NCBI GenBank assembly: GCA_050298555.1
Contig: JBNKUL010000085.1
Location: 1 to 50,316, forward strand
Source of the DNA: JAPHSX01 sp050298555
GTDB taxonomy: Bacteria > Pseudomonadota > Gammaproteobacteria > Thiohalomonadales > Thiohalomonadaceae
Direction: 5' to 3'
DNA: 50,316 nucleotides
Below the pieces are notes generated by a model that saw nothing but the letters and a program-made list of their open reading frames with translations, searched no databases and was not told the origin of the DNA. Shown piece after piece: positions 24,268 through 32,883 of this stretch (positions are counted from its first letter, which is position 1; each line of letters starts with the position of its first letter). The translations under genes and the position numbers were made by a program.

Positions 24268-25635
24268 ATGCACGGCAAAACTCCCTGGCTTGCGTTGTTC
24301 CTGCTCTGCCTTGCCCTGGGCGCGCAGGCACAAAGCCCGTTGGAGTTTTCGCTGCACAAGCTGGAGTCGGGCAAGCCGGGGCCGACCATCCTGGTAGTGG
24401 GGGGAATTCAGGGCGACGAGCCGGGCGGCTTTCATGCCGCCTCCCTGCTGGTCACCGACTACCAGGTGGAGCGCGGTAGCCTCTGGGTGGTACCCAATCT
24501 CAATTTCGAGAGCATCATCAGGCGCTCGCGTGGGCTGAACGGCGACATGAACCGCAAGTTCGCCTCGCTGGATGAGGCCGACCCGGACTTCGCCGAGGTG
24601 GAGCGCATTAAGGCGCTGATCCGCTCCACCGAGATCGACTTTATACTCAACCTGCACGACGGCAGCGGCTTCTACCGCGAGCACTACGTCGATCGCATGC
24701 ATAACCCCAAACGCTGGGGGCAGAGTGTCATCATCGATCAGGAGGCACTGCCCGGCTCGCGTTTCCCACAGCTGAATGAGTATGCCAGTGCCGTTACCAC
24801 ACAGGCGAACCGCCTCCTGCTCTCCAAAGAGCACACCATTCGCGTGCACAACACCCGCACCGCTGAGGGTGACGAGGACATGTCCAAGAGCCTTACCTTT
24901 TTCGCCATCCGCAACGGCAAGGCGGCGGTGGGGCTGGAGGCGAGTAAGAGCCTGCCGACCCGTGAGCGGGTCTACTACCACCTGCGGCTGCTGGAGGCCT
25001 TTTGCGATGAGTTGGGGCTGGGGCTGAAGCGCGGATTTGTGCTCGAGCCGATGGTGATTAAGGAGCAGATTGAGAGCGACATCCGCCTCACCATGTTCGA
25101 TGAGAAGATCCTCCTCGATGTGGCCGCTGCGCGCCGCCAGCTCAACTACTTTCCTATGCGTCGTGCGGGGCGTCGTGCAGGGCGCCGTGATGAACAGTTC
25201 GATTATCAGTCCAGCAATCCACTGGTGGCCCTGGTGCCCAGCGGTGACCGGGTGCGGGTCAGCTACGGCAACCGCCGCATGACCCTGTTGCAGCCACAGC
25301 TGTTCGACTACGATAACAGCCTTGCCCAGGTGGAGATGGAGATAGACGGTGAGCGCCGCGAGGTGGCGCTGGGCTCCATCGCCGAGGTGGGGCAAGAGTT
25401 CAGTGTCCATCCGCCTGCGGGCTACCGCGTCAACGTCATCGGCTGGACCCGTCCCGGCCTCAGGAACGAGGCGGCACAGCGGGTCAGGCGCGGTGAGATC
25501 CCTCGGCGCTTCTCCGTTGACCGCGATGCCACCCTCTATCGGGTGGAGCTCTATCGTAACGACAAATTCAGCGGTATGGTGCTGGTAAGGTTCGGTGAAG
25601 TGCCGGCAAACGTAGCGCAACGCGATTCAAGATAA
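24268..25635 (+). CDS. Csd4/Pgp1-like murein carboxypeptidase (M99/M14 family)
   Basis: A 455-aa exported zinc carboxypeptidase. The signal peptide is MHGKTPWLALFLLCLALGAQA. The zinc site uses Gln48 and Glu51 (GGIQGDEPGG) and His130 (LNLHDGSG). A Gln where ordinary M14 enzymes have His is the hallmark of Csd4/Pgp1, which trim peptidoglycan tripeptides to dipeptides and set helical or curved cell shape in epsilonproteobacteria. Other shared segments are NGDMNRKF, HNPKRWGQS and a beta-rich C-terminal half (about 300-450) like the extra domains of Csd4. It is followed after 9 bp by lpxA, implying cotranscription. The start at 24268 gives the signal peptide directly. Confidence 0.82.
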   Translation: MHGKTPWLALFLLCLALGAQAQSPLEFSLHKLESGKPGPTILVVGGIQGDEPGGFHAASLLVTDYQVERGSLWVVPNLNFESIIRRSRGLNGDMNRKFASLDEADPDFAEVERIKALIRSTEIDFILNLHDGSGFYREHYVDRMHNPKRWGQSVIIDQEALPGSRFPQLNEYASAVTTQANRLLLSKEHTIRVHNTRTAEGDEDMSKSLTFFAIRNGKAAVGLEASKSLPTRERVYYHLRLLEAFCDELGLGLKRGFVLEPMVIKEQIESDIRLTMFDEKILLDVAAARRQLNYFPMRRAGRRAGRRDEQFDYQSSNPLVALVPSGDRVRVSYGNRRMTLLQPQLFDYDNSLAQVEMEIDGERREVALGSIAEVGQEFSVHPPAGYRVNVIGWTRPGLRNEAAQRVRRGEIPRRFSVDRDATLYRVELYRNDKFSGMVLVRFGEVPANVAQRDSR

Positions 25636-25644
25636 AGGAACAGC

Positions 25645-26421
25645 ATGACCATTCACGCAACCGCCATCGTCGCCGATGGCGCCCAGCTCCACCCCTCGGT
25701 CGAGGTCGGCCCCTTCACCATCATCGACGACGGTGCGGTGATCGGTGAGGGAACGGTGATCGGCAGCGGGGTGCGTATCCACAGTGGTTGCCGCATCGGC
25801 GCCCACAACCGCATCTTCGACAACGCGGTGCTCGGCGCCCTGCCGCAGGACCTCGGTTTCGACCCCGCCACCGAGACCTTCCTCACCATCGGTGACAACA
25901 ACGTGCTGCGCGAGGGGGTGAACATCTCACGTGCCACCAAAGAGGGGGAGTCCACCCGGCTGGGGGATAACTGCTTCTTTATGTGTAACGTTCACCTGGG
26001 GCACGACTGCGACTTTGGCAGCAACATCATTATCGCCCCTGGCGCGGTGATTGGTGGCCACGTAGCGGTGGCCGACCGCGCCTTTATCTCCGGCGTGGTG
26101 GCGGTGCACCAGTTCTGCCGTATCGGCGAGCTGGCGATGATCGCCGGCGGCACCAAGGTGGTGAAGGACATTCCCCCCTTCGCCATGGCCGACGGCAATC
26201 CGGCCACCCTCATCGGCAACAACGTGGTGGGGCTGCGCCGCAACGGTTACGACGCCAAACAGCGTGCCGCCATCAAGAACAGCTACAAGACCCTCTTCAA
26301 GTCGGGCCTCAACACCTCCCAGGCGCTGGCGCAGCTCAAGCATGAGGCGCACGGTTCTGAGGTGGCGGCGATTATCGACTTCTTCGAGCAGAGCAAGCGC
26401 GGCGTCACCGCCCACCGCTGA
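25645..26421 (+). CDS. lpxA: Acyl-ACP--UDP-N-acetylglucosamine O-acyltransferase
   Basis: A 258-aa left-handed beta-helix enzyme for the first step of lipid A synthesis. Hexapeptide repeats run through residues about 1-180. The catalytic His is in the MCNVHLGHDCDFGSN segment, followed by AVHQFCRIGELAMIAGG and NVVGLRRNGYDA, the LpxA C-terminal signature. It has a good ribosome site (AAAGGAAC). The gene is not in the usual lpxD-fabZ-lpxA-lpxB cluster but between a murein carboxypeptidase and tmcA, and is rather divergent from the E. coli sequence. A second lpxA elsewhere is possible. Confidence 0.88.
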   Translation: MTIHATAIVADGAQLHPSVEVGPFTIIDDGAVIGEGTVIGSGVRIHSGCRIGAHNRIFDNAVLGALPQDLGFDPATETFLTIGDNNVLREGVNISRATKEGESTRLGDNCFFMCNVHLGHDCDFGSNIIIAPGAVIGGHVAVADRAFISGVVAVHQFCRIGELAMIAGGTKVVKDIPPFAMADGNPATLIGNNVVGLRRNGYDAKQRAAIKNSYKTLFKSGLNTSQALAQLKHEAHGSEVAAIIDFFEQSKRGVTAHR

Positions 26422-26424
26422 GTC

Positions 26425-28524
26425 GTGGCCCCCTCTCCATCTCTGAGTGCATTGGCGCAGGCCCTGGCGGCCGACGCTGCCGCCTCGCGGCAGCGCCGCG
26501 CCCTGGTGTTGGCGGGGGAGAGTGAGTGGTCACAAACCTCGGCCGACGAGGTGATTAACGCCCTGCCCGGTGAGTGGTGCTGGATCGGTGAGGGCGAGGG
26601 GCGGGTTGCCCCCGACAAGGCCCCCACCCTGCTGGGTGGCGAGTGGCACGGCCTGGTCTACGATGCCCGCGCCGGCTTCGACCCGGACGCCTTCGGCGCA
26701 GTGGCGGGCACCCTGCGTGCGGGGGGGCTGTTGCTGCTGCTCACCCCGCCGCTGGCCGAGTGGCACTGCTTCCCCGACCCACAACGTCGCCGCATCGCCG
26801 TCCACCCCTATGGCGAGGAGCAGGTGGGCGGTCGTTTCCTCGAGCGCCTGGCGCGGCTGTTGCGAGACTCTCCCGACTGCACCCTGGTCGGGCAGGGCTC
26901 TGTCCTGCCCGCCATCCAGCCGACTCACCCAGCGCCTCAGGCCCAGCAACAGGGGCTGGGTGAGTGCGCCACGGCCGATCAACGGGCGGCGGTAGAGGCG
27001 CTCTGCCGCGTCGCCCAGGGCCACCGCCGCCGCCCGTTGGTGCTGGTCTCAGACCGTGGCCGCGGTAAGAGCAGTGCACTGGGGTTGGCGGCGGCGCGTC
27101 TGCTGAAGCAGGGGGTGAAGCGTATCGTCGTCACCGCACCGCGACGCGCAGCGGTGGAGCAGATCTTCAAACATGCCGGGGAGATGGAGGGGCTGCGCTT
27201 TGAGCCGCCGGACCGTGTGGCGCATCAGGAGCTCCCCTGCGACCTGCTGCTGGTGGACGAGGCGGCGGCGATCCCGGCGCCGCTGCTGGAGCGGATGCTG
27301 CGCAGGCACGCCCGCATCGCCTTCGCCACCACAGTGCACGGCTACGAGGGGACCGGGCGCGGCTTCGATCTGCGCTTTCGCAAGGTACTGGATGAGGTCA
27401 CGCCGCAGTGGCGCCGCCTGCGGCTGGAGCAGCCGATCCGCTGGGCCGAGCATGACCCGGTGGAACGGCTGGTGTTCCGCGCCCTGCTGCTCGACGCCGA
27501 ACCGGCGGCGGATGAGGTGGTAGCGGGGCTGGCGCTGGAGGAGTGCCGTATCGAGCGCGTTGGGCGCGATACCCTGTTGCAGGCCGAGCCGCTGCTGTCG
27601 CAGCTGTTCGGCCTGCTGGTGCTGGCCCACTACCGCACCACACCTGCCGACCTGCGCAATCTGCTCGACGGCCCCAATATTGCGATCTACCTGTTGCGAC
27701 ACGGCGAGACCTTGTTGGCCGCCGCCCTGGTGGCCCACGAAGGGGGACTGGAGGAGGCGCTGTCGCAACAGGTTTATGAAGGGCGGCGTCGGCTGCACGG
27801 CAACCTGCTGCCACAGTCGCTGGCGACGCACGCCGGTTTGGCCGATGCGTCACGCCTGAGGGCGGCACGGGTGATGCGTATCGCGGTACACCCGGCACGC
27901 CAGGGTGAGGGGCTGGGCCGGCGCCTTATCGAAGGGATTGCCCGGCAGCTGGATGGTGTCGACTATCTGGGTGCCAGCTTTGGCGGCGATGCCCGGTTGC
28001 TCGATTTTTGGCGGCAGTGTCACTGTCTACCGGTACGGGTGGGGCTGAAGCGTGAGGCCTCCAGCGGTGCCCATGCCGTGATGGTGATGCGCCCGCTTAC
28101 CCCTGGCGGTGAGGTGCTGTTCGGCGAGGCACGCCGTCGCCTCTCTATGCAACTCCCCACCCTGCTCAGTGAACCCCTTGCCGACCTGGAGGCTGAACTG
28201 GTAGTGCGATTGCTGCACGGAAGCGGACAGCCCCTTCCCGATGAAATGGCCTGGGCGGATGCCTGCGCCTTCGCCGCCACCTCGCGCGATTACGGCAACT
28301 GCCTTTACGGATTGCGCCAGACCCTGCACTATGCACTGAGCGAGATGCCGTTGAACCTGGCCTCTACACAGCTCTCCCTTGCTATCGGCAAGGTGCTGCA
28401 GGGGCGTGGCTGGCCCGAGCTGGTGCATGAACACGCCCTGGCTGGGCGCAAGGAGGCGGTCAGGGCGTTGAGAGCGATTTTCAGGCGGCTGTGCGAAGAG
28501 ATGGCCCCTAGTGATGGAGAGTGA
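26425..28524 (+). CDS. tmcA: tRNA(Met) cytidine acetyltransferase
   Basis: A 699-aa enzyme that makes N4-acetylcytidine at the wobble position of elongator tRNA-Met using ATP and acetyl-CoA. Order of parts: an N-terminal DUF1726 region, a helicase-like ATPase with P-loop SDRGRGKSSALG (about 208-219) and DEAAAIPAPLL, a GNAT acetyltransferase region (RIAVHPARQGEGLGRRLI, about 490-507), and a C-terminal tRNA-binding part. It starts with GTG three bases after the lpxA stop, with no evident ribosome site, so translation may depend on lpxA. Length is slightly above E. coli TmcA. Confidence 0.92.
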   Translation: MAPSPSLSALAQALAADAAASRQRRALVLAGESEWSQTSADEVINALPGEWCWIGEGEGRVAPDKAPTLLGGEWHGLVYDARAGFDPDAFGAVAGTLRAGGLLLLLTPPLAEWHCFPDPQRRRIAVHPYGEEQVGGRFLERLARLLRDSPDCTLVGQGSVLPAIQPTHPAPQAQQQGLGECATADQRAAVEALCRVAQGHRRRPLVLVSDRGRGKSSALGLAAARLLKQGVKRIVVTAPRRAAVEQIFKHAGEMEGLRFEPPDRVAHQELPCDLLLVDEAAAIPAPLLERMLRRHARIAFATTVHGYEGTGRGFDLRFRKVLDEVTPQWRRLRLEQPIRWAEHDPVERLVFRALLLDAEPAADEVVAGLALEECRIERVGRDTLLQAEPLLSQLFGLLVLAHYRTTPADLRNLLDGPNIAIYLLRHGETLLAAALVAHEGGLEEALSQQVYEGRRRLHGNLLPQSLATHAGLADASRLRAARVMRIAVHPARQGEGLGRRLIEGIARQLDGVDYLGASFGGDARLLDFWRQCHCLPVRVGLKREASSGAHAVMVMRPLTPGGEVLFGEARRRLSMQLPTLLSEPLADLEAELVVRLLHGSGQPLPDEMAWADACAFAATSRDYGNCLYGLRQTLHYALSEMPLNLASTQLSLAIGKVLQGRGWPELVHEHALAGRKEAVRALRAIFRRLCEEMAPSDGE

Positions 28525-29376
28525 GTGGTGAGCAAGATTCGAGTACTGGTGGTGGATGACGCCGGTTTTATGCGGGAGATGGTCAGGCGCGGCGTGCGTA
28601 CCGCCTACCCCGCCTTTCAGGTCGATGAGGCGGTCAACGGTAAAAAGGCGCTGACGCTGCTCGACAAGAATGAGTACGACCTGGTGCTGTGCGACTGGGA
28701 GATGCCGGAGATGTCGGGGGCAGAGTTGCTGCAGTGGCTTAGGGAGAATGAGGCCACGCAGGATATCCCCTTTGTCATGGTCACCAGCCGCGGCGACCGT
28801 GACAACGTGATGGAGGCGGTGCAGCTCAAGGTCAGCAACTACATCGTCAAGCCCTTTACCAATGAGAAGCTCGCCAAGGTGGTCGAGTCGGTGTTGACCA
28901 AGGCGAAGGGGATCAGCCCGATGGAGCTGAAACAGCTTGGCGGTGTCTCCAAGAGCAGCAGCTTCGGCAACGATTCTGTCTCCATCCTTACCGCCAGCTC
29001 CAGCCAGGAGAGCACTGCCGAACCGGTTGAGGAGGAGCGGGCACCTGGTGTAGTGCGCCCCACGGGCAAGGTGATCGCCGCGCTTCGTTTCAGTAATGAG
29101 ACGGTCAACTGCCTGGTACGGGAGATCAGCCGCGAGCGGGTCAAGGCCGTGGTACGTCGGGCCGACTCGATACCGGGGATCCTGGAGCTGGCGGTCCTCG
29201 ATATCCAGGTGGGAGGGGCAGTGGCGCGCCTCAACAGCTTTGTGCATACCCTGCAGGCGCGGGACAACAGCCCGGAGAGTGAGTTTGTCGACATCACGGT
29301 GAACCTGGTGGACCAGGACGACGAGGAGAAGATGTCCCTGCTGGAGCGCTACATGGCCTCCATCGCCGGCGCCTGA
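28525..29376 (+). CDS. Response regulator, REC plus PilZ-like C-terminal domain
   Basis: A 283-aa protein starting at GTG immediately after the tmcA stop (a second GTG follows directly). Residues 1-125 are a receiver domain with acidic pair Asp11-Asp12, phospho-acceptor Asp57 (LCDWEMP), Thr in VTSRGDRD and Lys in NYIVKPF. A variable linker (about 140-180) leads to a beta-rich C-terminal domain (GKVIAALRFSNETVNCLV...) that I read as PilZ-like; the c-di-GMP RxxxR and D/NxSxxG motifs are not clear, so binding is uncertain. It heads a run of signalling genes that also includes a diguanylate cyclase. Confidence 0.75.
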   Translation: MVSKIRVLVVDDAGFMREMVRRGVRTAYPAFQVDEAVNGKKALTLLDKNEYDLVLCDWEMPEMSGAELLQWLRENEATQDIPFVMVTSRGDRDNVMEAVQLKVSNYIVKPFTNEKLAKVVESVLTKAKGISPMELKQLGGVSKSSSFGNDSVSILTASSSQESTAEPVEEERAPGVVRPTGKVIAALRFSNETVNCLVREISRERVKAVVRRADSIPGILELAVLDIQVGGAVARLNSFVHTLQARDNSPESEFVDITVNLVDQDDEEKMSLLERYMASIAGA

Positions 29377-29420
29377 TCTCCCCCATCCCCCCATTTAATC
29401 ATCGCCCCAAAGGGGCTATC

Positions 29421-30425
29421 ATGGGCGGCTTTATTAAGGACATAAAAACAACAGTGCCGACGCCCATTATCATCTGCGACGACTCCAGCTTCGCCCGTAA
29501 GCAGATCGCCCGTGCCCTGCCCGAAGGTTGGGACGTCGATATCACCTATGCCAGCAACGGCCTCGAAGGCGTCGAGGCGGTTCGTGCCGGCAAGGGGGAC
29601 GTCCTGTTCCTCGACCTCACCATGCCCGAACTCGATGGCTTTGGCGTACTGGAGGCGATCCGTGCCGAAGGACTCAACACCCTGCCTATCGTCGTCTCCG
29701 GCGATATTCAGCCGGAGAGCCAGCGGCGGGTGAGCAGCCTGGGGGCGGTCGCCTTTATCAAAAAGCCGGTGGACGGCGATGAGCTGGTGACGGTGCTGGA
29801 TGGCTACGGCCTGCTGAGCATCCTCGACGCCAAGGGTGAGCGCCAGGTTGAGCAGGTAGCCTTTACCGACTGGTGCCAGGAGTTGTCCAACGTGGCGATG
29901 GGGCGCGCCGCCGACCTGCTTACCCGCCTCATCGGCCAGGGTGTTGAACTCTCCATCCCCCGCGTCAACCTGCTGGAGGCCGCCGAGCTGGAGATGACCC
30001 TGCTCAGCGTACGCGAGGGGGCGGGGGTCTCCCTGGTGTCGCAGGGCTTTATCGGCTCCGGCGTCGCCGGTGAGACCCTGCTCAGCTTCGATGATAGCGA
30101 CATCCCCGGCCTGGTGGCGCTGATGCGCCATGGCGAGGAGCAGGAGGCGCTGATGGATGTGTCCAACGTACTGGTGGGTGCCTTCCTTACCGCGCTGGCC
30201 GACCTGCTCGGTGTCCACTTCAGCCAGGGGCACCCGCGTATTCAGATGCACTGCGATAAGGGGCAGGCGCTGCTCTCTGCCCGCGAGGCGGACCACAAGC
30301 GCACCCTGGCGATCGAGCTGAGCTACACCATCGGCGAGCAGCGCCTGCTGTGCGACCAGATGGTGCTCTTCACCGAGGCCTCTATCGAAGCGATGCAACA
30401 GCGCGCTGAACTGGCGATAGGTTAG
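29421..30425 (+). CDS. Response regulator, REC plus CheC-type phosphatase domain
   Basis: A 334-aa protein. The receiver domain (about 14-130) has Asp20-Asp21, phospho-acceptor Asp65 (LFLDLTMPELDG), Ser in VVSGDIQ and Lys in FIKKPVDG. The C-terminal 190 residues resemble CheC/CheX phosphatases: the helix CQELSNVAMGRAADLL has the E-x2-N catalytic pair, and a second degenerate copy reads LMDVSNVLVGAFLTAL. A protein that can be phosphorylated and may also dephosphorylate receivers suggests it controls its cluster partners, for example the REC-PilZ-like protein 44 bp upstream. The diguanylate cyclase gene starts 8 bp downstream. Confidence 0.8.
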   Translation: MGGFIKDIKTTVPTPIIICDDSSFARKQIARALPEGWDVDITYASNGLEGVEAVRAGKGDVLFLDLTMPELDGFGVLEAIRAEGLNTLPIVVSGDIQPESQRRVSSLGAVAFIKKPVDGDELVTVLDGYGLLSILDAKGERQVEQVAFTDWCQELSNVAMGRAADLLTRLIGQGVELSIPRVNLLEAAELEMTLLSVREGAGVSLVSQGFIGSGVAGETLLSFDDSDIPGLVALMRHGEEQEALMDVSNVLVGAFLTALADLLGVHFSQGHPRIQMHCDKGQALLSAREADHKRTLAIELSYTIGEQRLLCDQMVLFTEASIEAMQQRAELAIG

Positions 30426-30433
30426 GGTGCGAT

Positions 30434-31378
30434 ATGGACGATATTAACGAACTTCACCGCCTCTTCGGTATCCTGCAACACGTGGGCGTGGGGCTGGTGG
30501 TGCTGGACCGCGACCACAAGGTGCAGTTGTGGAACGGCTTTATGGAGAACCACAGCGGACTGGCCGGGAACAAGGTGCGCGACAATGACCTCTTTGAGCT
30601 GTTCCCGGAGCTGCCGCGTGAGTGGTTGCAGCACAAGCTCAACACCGTGCTGACGCTTAATAACCGCGCCTTCACCACCTGGCAGCAGCGTCCCTACCTG
30701 TTCCGCTTCGACAGCTACCGTCCCATCACCTCGGCGGCGCCCCATATGTATCAGGACGTCACCTTCTTCCCCCTGACCTCGCTTAACGGTGAGGTGAACC
30801 ATGTCTGCCTGATGATCTACGACGTCACCGAGGCGGCGCTGGACGAGCTGGCGCTGAAGGAGGCCAACAAGGAGCTGGAACTGCTCGGGCGTACCGACGG
30901 CCTTACCGGCCTCTATAACCGCCGTGCCTGGGAGGAGCTGCTCGCCGCCGAGTACGCCCGTTGCGAGCGTAGCGGCAACAGCGCCGTGCTGGTGATGTTC
31001 GATATCGACCACTTTAAGAAGGTCAACGACACCTACGGCCACCAGGCCGGCGATGAGGTGATTCGCGCCGTCTCTGAGCTGCTGCGCAGGGTCAAGCGTG
31101 AGCCCGATATCGCCGGACGCTATGGCGGCGAGGAGTTCGGCGTGATCCTCGCCGATACCGACATGCACGGTGCCAGCTACTTTGCCGAGCGGTTGCGAAG
31201 CGCCATCGAGGCGCACACCGTACACTATGGCGAGCAGGAGATTCGTTTTACCATCAGCCTCGGGCTGGCGGATCTGCGCTATAGTGAGACGGGCTATAAC
31301 GAATGGCTGGAGCGTTCCGACCAGGCGCTCTACGCTTCCAAGGAGGGGGGGCGTAACCGCTATTCGATAGCCGATTAG
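30434..31378 (+). CDS. PAS-GGDEF diguanylate cyclase
   Basis: A 314-aa soluble enzyme. Residues about 1-135 form a PAS domain (HVGVGLVVLDRDHKVQLWNGFMENHSGL), and 145-310 a GGDEF domain. The active site is GRYGGEEF, the metal/GTP segment is MFDIDHFKKVNDTYGHQAGDEV, and an RxxD inhibitory site (REPD) lies five residues before GGEEF. It is therefore probably an active c-di-GMP synthase under product inhibition. No membrane segment or EAL domain. Its place between the REC-CheC protein and a cyclic-nucleotide-binding protein suggests one signalling module. Confidence 0.9.
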   Translation: MDDINELHRLFGILQHVGVGLVVLDRDHKVQLWNGFMENHSGLAGNKVRDNDLFELFPELPREWLQHKLNTVLTLNNRAFTTWQQRPYLFRFDSYRPITSAAPHMYQDVTFFPLTSLNGEVNHVCLMIYDVTEAALDELALKEANKELELLGRTDGLTGLYNRRAWEELLAAEYARCERSGNSAVLVMFDIDHFKKVNDTYGHQAGDEVIRAVSELLRRVKREPDIAGRYGGEEFGVILADTDMHGASYFAERLRSAIEAHTVHYGEQEIRFTISLGLADLRYSETGYNEWLERSDQALYASKEGGRNRYSIAD

Positions 31379-31431
31379 CCTGTTATCCTCCCAGCCATGT
31401 CCGCCCCTACCACAAACCGAGAGCCGTGAAG

Positions 31432-31896
31432 ATGGAAGAGATCCCGACACTATTCCTGCAAAACCACAACATCTTCAAAGACCTGATTCCCCAGGAGCTG
31501 GAGATCGTAAAGAAGTACCTGCACATGACCGAGGCGGATATCGGCCAGGTGATCTTCAAGCAGGGCAGTGCCGCCGAGTCGATGTGCCTGGTGCTCAGCG
31601 GTGAGCTGGAGGTACTCAAGTCCAGCAGCGACGACAAGCTGGTGAGGATTGCCGTGATCGGCGACGGCCAGTCGGTGGGAGAGATGGCGCTGGTGGATGG
31701 CATGGTGCGTTCGGCCACGGTGAAGGCCGCCATGCTCTCCACCGTGGTGGTGCTCAAGCGTAGCGACTTCGAGGAGATCCTGCAGCAGTACCCACGCATC
31801 GCCGCCAAGCTGATGAAGGGGATCGCCCGCCACATCAGCATCAACCTGCGCAAGACCTCCGAACAGCTGATGCGCGTGCTGATGCCGTTTACCTGA
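31432..31896 (+). CDS. Stand-alone cyclic-nucleotide-binding-domain protein
   Basis: A 154-aa protein consisting of one cNMP-binding beta-roll. The phosphate-binding cassette is present as GEMALVDGMVRSATVKA with the conserved Glu and Arg. No helix-turn-helix follows, so it is not a CRP-type activator. I chose the ATG at 31432 because GAGAG lies 8 bp upstream; an in-frame GTG two codons earlier is too close to it. It ends the signalling cluster begun at 28525. Ligand (cAMP, cGMP or c-di-GMP) cannot be decided. Confidence 0.82.
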   Translation: MEEIPTLFLQNHNIFKDLIPQELEIVKKYLHMTEADIGQVIFKQGSAAESMCLVLSGELEVLKSSSDDKLVRIAVIGDGQSVGEMALVDGMVRSATVKAAMLSTVVVLKRSDFEEILQQYPRIAAKLMKGIARHISINLRKTSEQLMRVLMPFT

Positions 31897-31918
31897 GGCG
31901 ATTCGCCGAGCGTAGCGA

Positions 31919-31938
31919 CGATTAGGCTAAGCTAATCG
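31919..31938 (+). other. Intergenic hairpin
   Basis: CGATTAG and CTAATCG form a 7-bp stem around a 6-base loop, 23 bp after the cNMP-binding gene. No U-run follows on the plus strand, so a rho-independent terminator is doubtful; it may be a processing element or chance. Confidence 0.35.
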
Positions 31939-31964
31939 TACACATTTCACCCCAGGTGAGGCCC

Positions 31965-32606
31965 ATGTTCGGTTTCCAGAAGAAGATCACCATGCCTGGC
32001 GCCGCCGAGGCCCTGCCGGGGCGCAGTGAGGCGATGCCTGTGCCCGAGACCCACTACGTTAACGGCAACCGCCTTGTTCCCCCCTTCCCCGACGGTATGG
32101 CGTTGGCGATGTTCGGTATGGGCTGCTTCTGGGGCGCGGAGCGCGGCTTCTGGCAGCTGCCCGGTGTCTATTCAACCATGGTCGGCTACGCCGCCGGCTA
32201 TACCCCCAATCCCCACTACGATGAGGTGTGTAGCGGCATGACCGGCCACAATGAGGTGGTGCGGGTGGTGTTCGATCCGAACCAGATCGACTACGAGGCG
32301 CTGCTGCACCACTTCTGGGCCTCCCACGACCCGACCCAGGGGATGCGCCAGGGCAACGACGTTGGCACCCAGTACCGCTCCGGCATCTACTGCTACTCCG
32401 ATGCCCAGCGCGAGGAGGCTGAGTGCACCCGGGATGCCTACCAGCAGGCGCTGCAGGCCGCTGCCCGGGGGACGATTACCACCGAGATCATCGAGGCCCC
32501 CGAGTTCTTCTACGCCGAGGCCTACCACCAGCAGTACCTGGCGAAGAACCCCGGCGGCTACTGCGGCCTGGGCGGGACCGGCGTGCCCTACCCCGAACAG
32601 GGGTGA
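31965..32606 (+). CDS. msrA: Peptide methionine sulfoxide reductase A
   Basis: A 213-aa enzyme that reduces methionine-S-sulfoxide in proteins. The catalytic Cys is in MGCFWGAERGFW, and the family segments YAAGYTPNPHYDEVCSG, GHNEVVRVVFDP, HDPTQGMRQGNDVGTQYRSG and AEAYHQQYLAKNPGGYCGLGG are complete. The C-terminal resolving region is CGLGGTGVPYP. The ATG at 31965 follows AGGTGAGG, which favours it over an in-frame GTG at 31956. No signal peptide: cytoplasmic, similar in size to E. coli MsrA. Confidence 0.95.
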   Translation: MFGFQKKITMPGAAEALPGRSEAMPVPETHYVNGNRLVPPFPDGMALAMFGMGCFWGAERGFWQLPGVYSTMVGYAAGYTPNPHYDEVCSGMTGHNEVVRVVFDPNQIDYEALLHHFWASHDPTQGMRQGNDVGTQYRSGIYCYSDAQREEAECTRDAYQQALQAAARGTITTEIIEAPEFFYAEAYHQQYLAKNPGGYCGLGGTGVPYPEQG

Positions 32607-32667
32607 GCGCGCCGCTTAGTGGCGTTACACTGGTGAAATCGAAACGCACTTATCGAAGGGAAGGACT

Positions 32668-32874
32668 ATGAAATTTTTGCTGATGATTTGCTTCTCCACA
32701 CTACTGTTCCCGGCATCCCAGGCCATGGCTCACGACGGGCATGGCACCACCGCTGGACACACTCTGCTGCACTACACGAGCGAGCCGCTGCACCTGGTCG
32801 GCATCGTCACCGCCGTACTCGGTGTGGCGCTACTCGCCGTGGCGTTGTGGCGACTGCGCCGTCGCCAGCGCTAG
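32668..32874 (+). CDS. Small His-rich membrane protein, function unknown
   Basis: A 68-aa protein with a strong ribosome site (AAGGGAAGGAC). The N-terminal 21 residues look like a Sec signal (MKFLLMICFSTLLFPASQAMA). A short periplasmic part rich in His (HDGHGTTAGHTLLHYTSEPLH) follows, then one membrane helix (about 42-60) and a basic tail (RLRRRQR). If the first segment is cleaved, the protein is a single-span with His outside, which would suit metal binding, but nothing shows this directly. Next gene begins 9 bp later. Confidence 0.7.
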   Translation: MKFLLMICFSTLLFPASQAMAHDGHGTTAGHTLLHYTSEPLHLVGIVTAVLGVALLAVALWRLRRRQR

Positions 32875-32883
32875 TCCCGATAG

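Noticed and set aside
24181..25620. Open upstream extension of the DsbA-like gene giving a 683-aa protein
   Set aside because: The extension is antisense to the carboxypeptidase, whose zinc-site motifs and signal peptide are clear. The DsbA-like fold is complete from the ATG at 24180.
31919..31938. Hairpin after the cNMP-binding gene as a rho-independent terminator
   Set aside because: No U-run follows on the coding strand and the stem is only 7 bp; kept as an unassigned hairpin.
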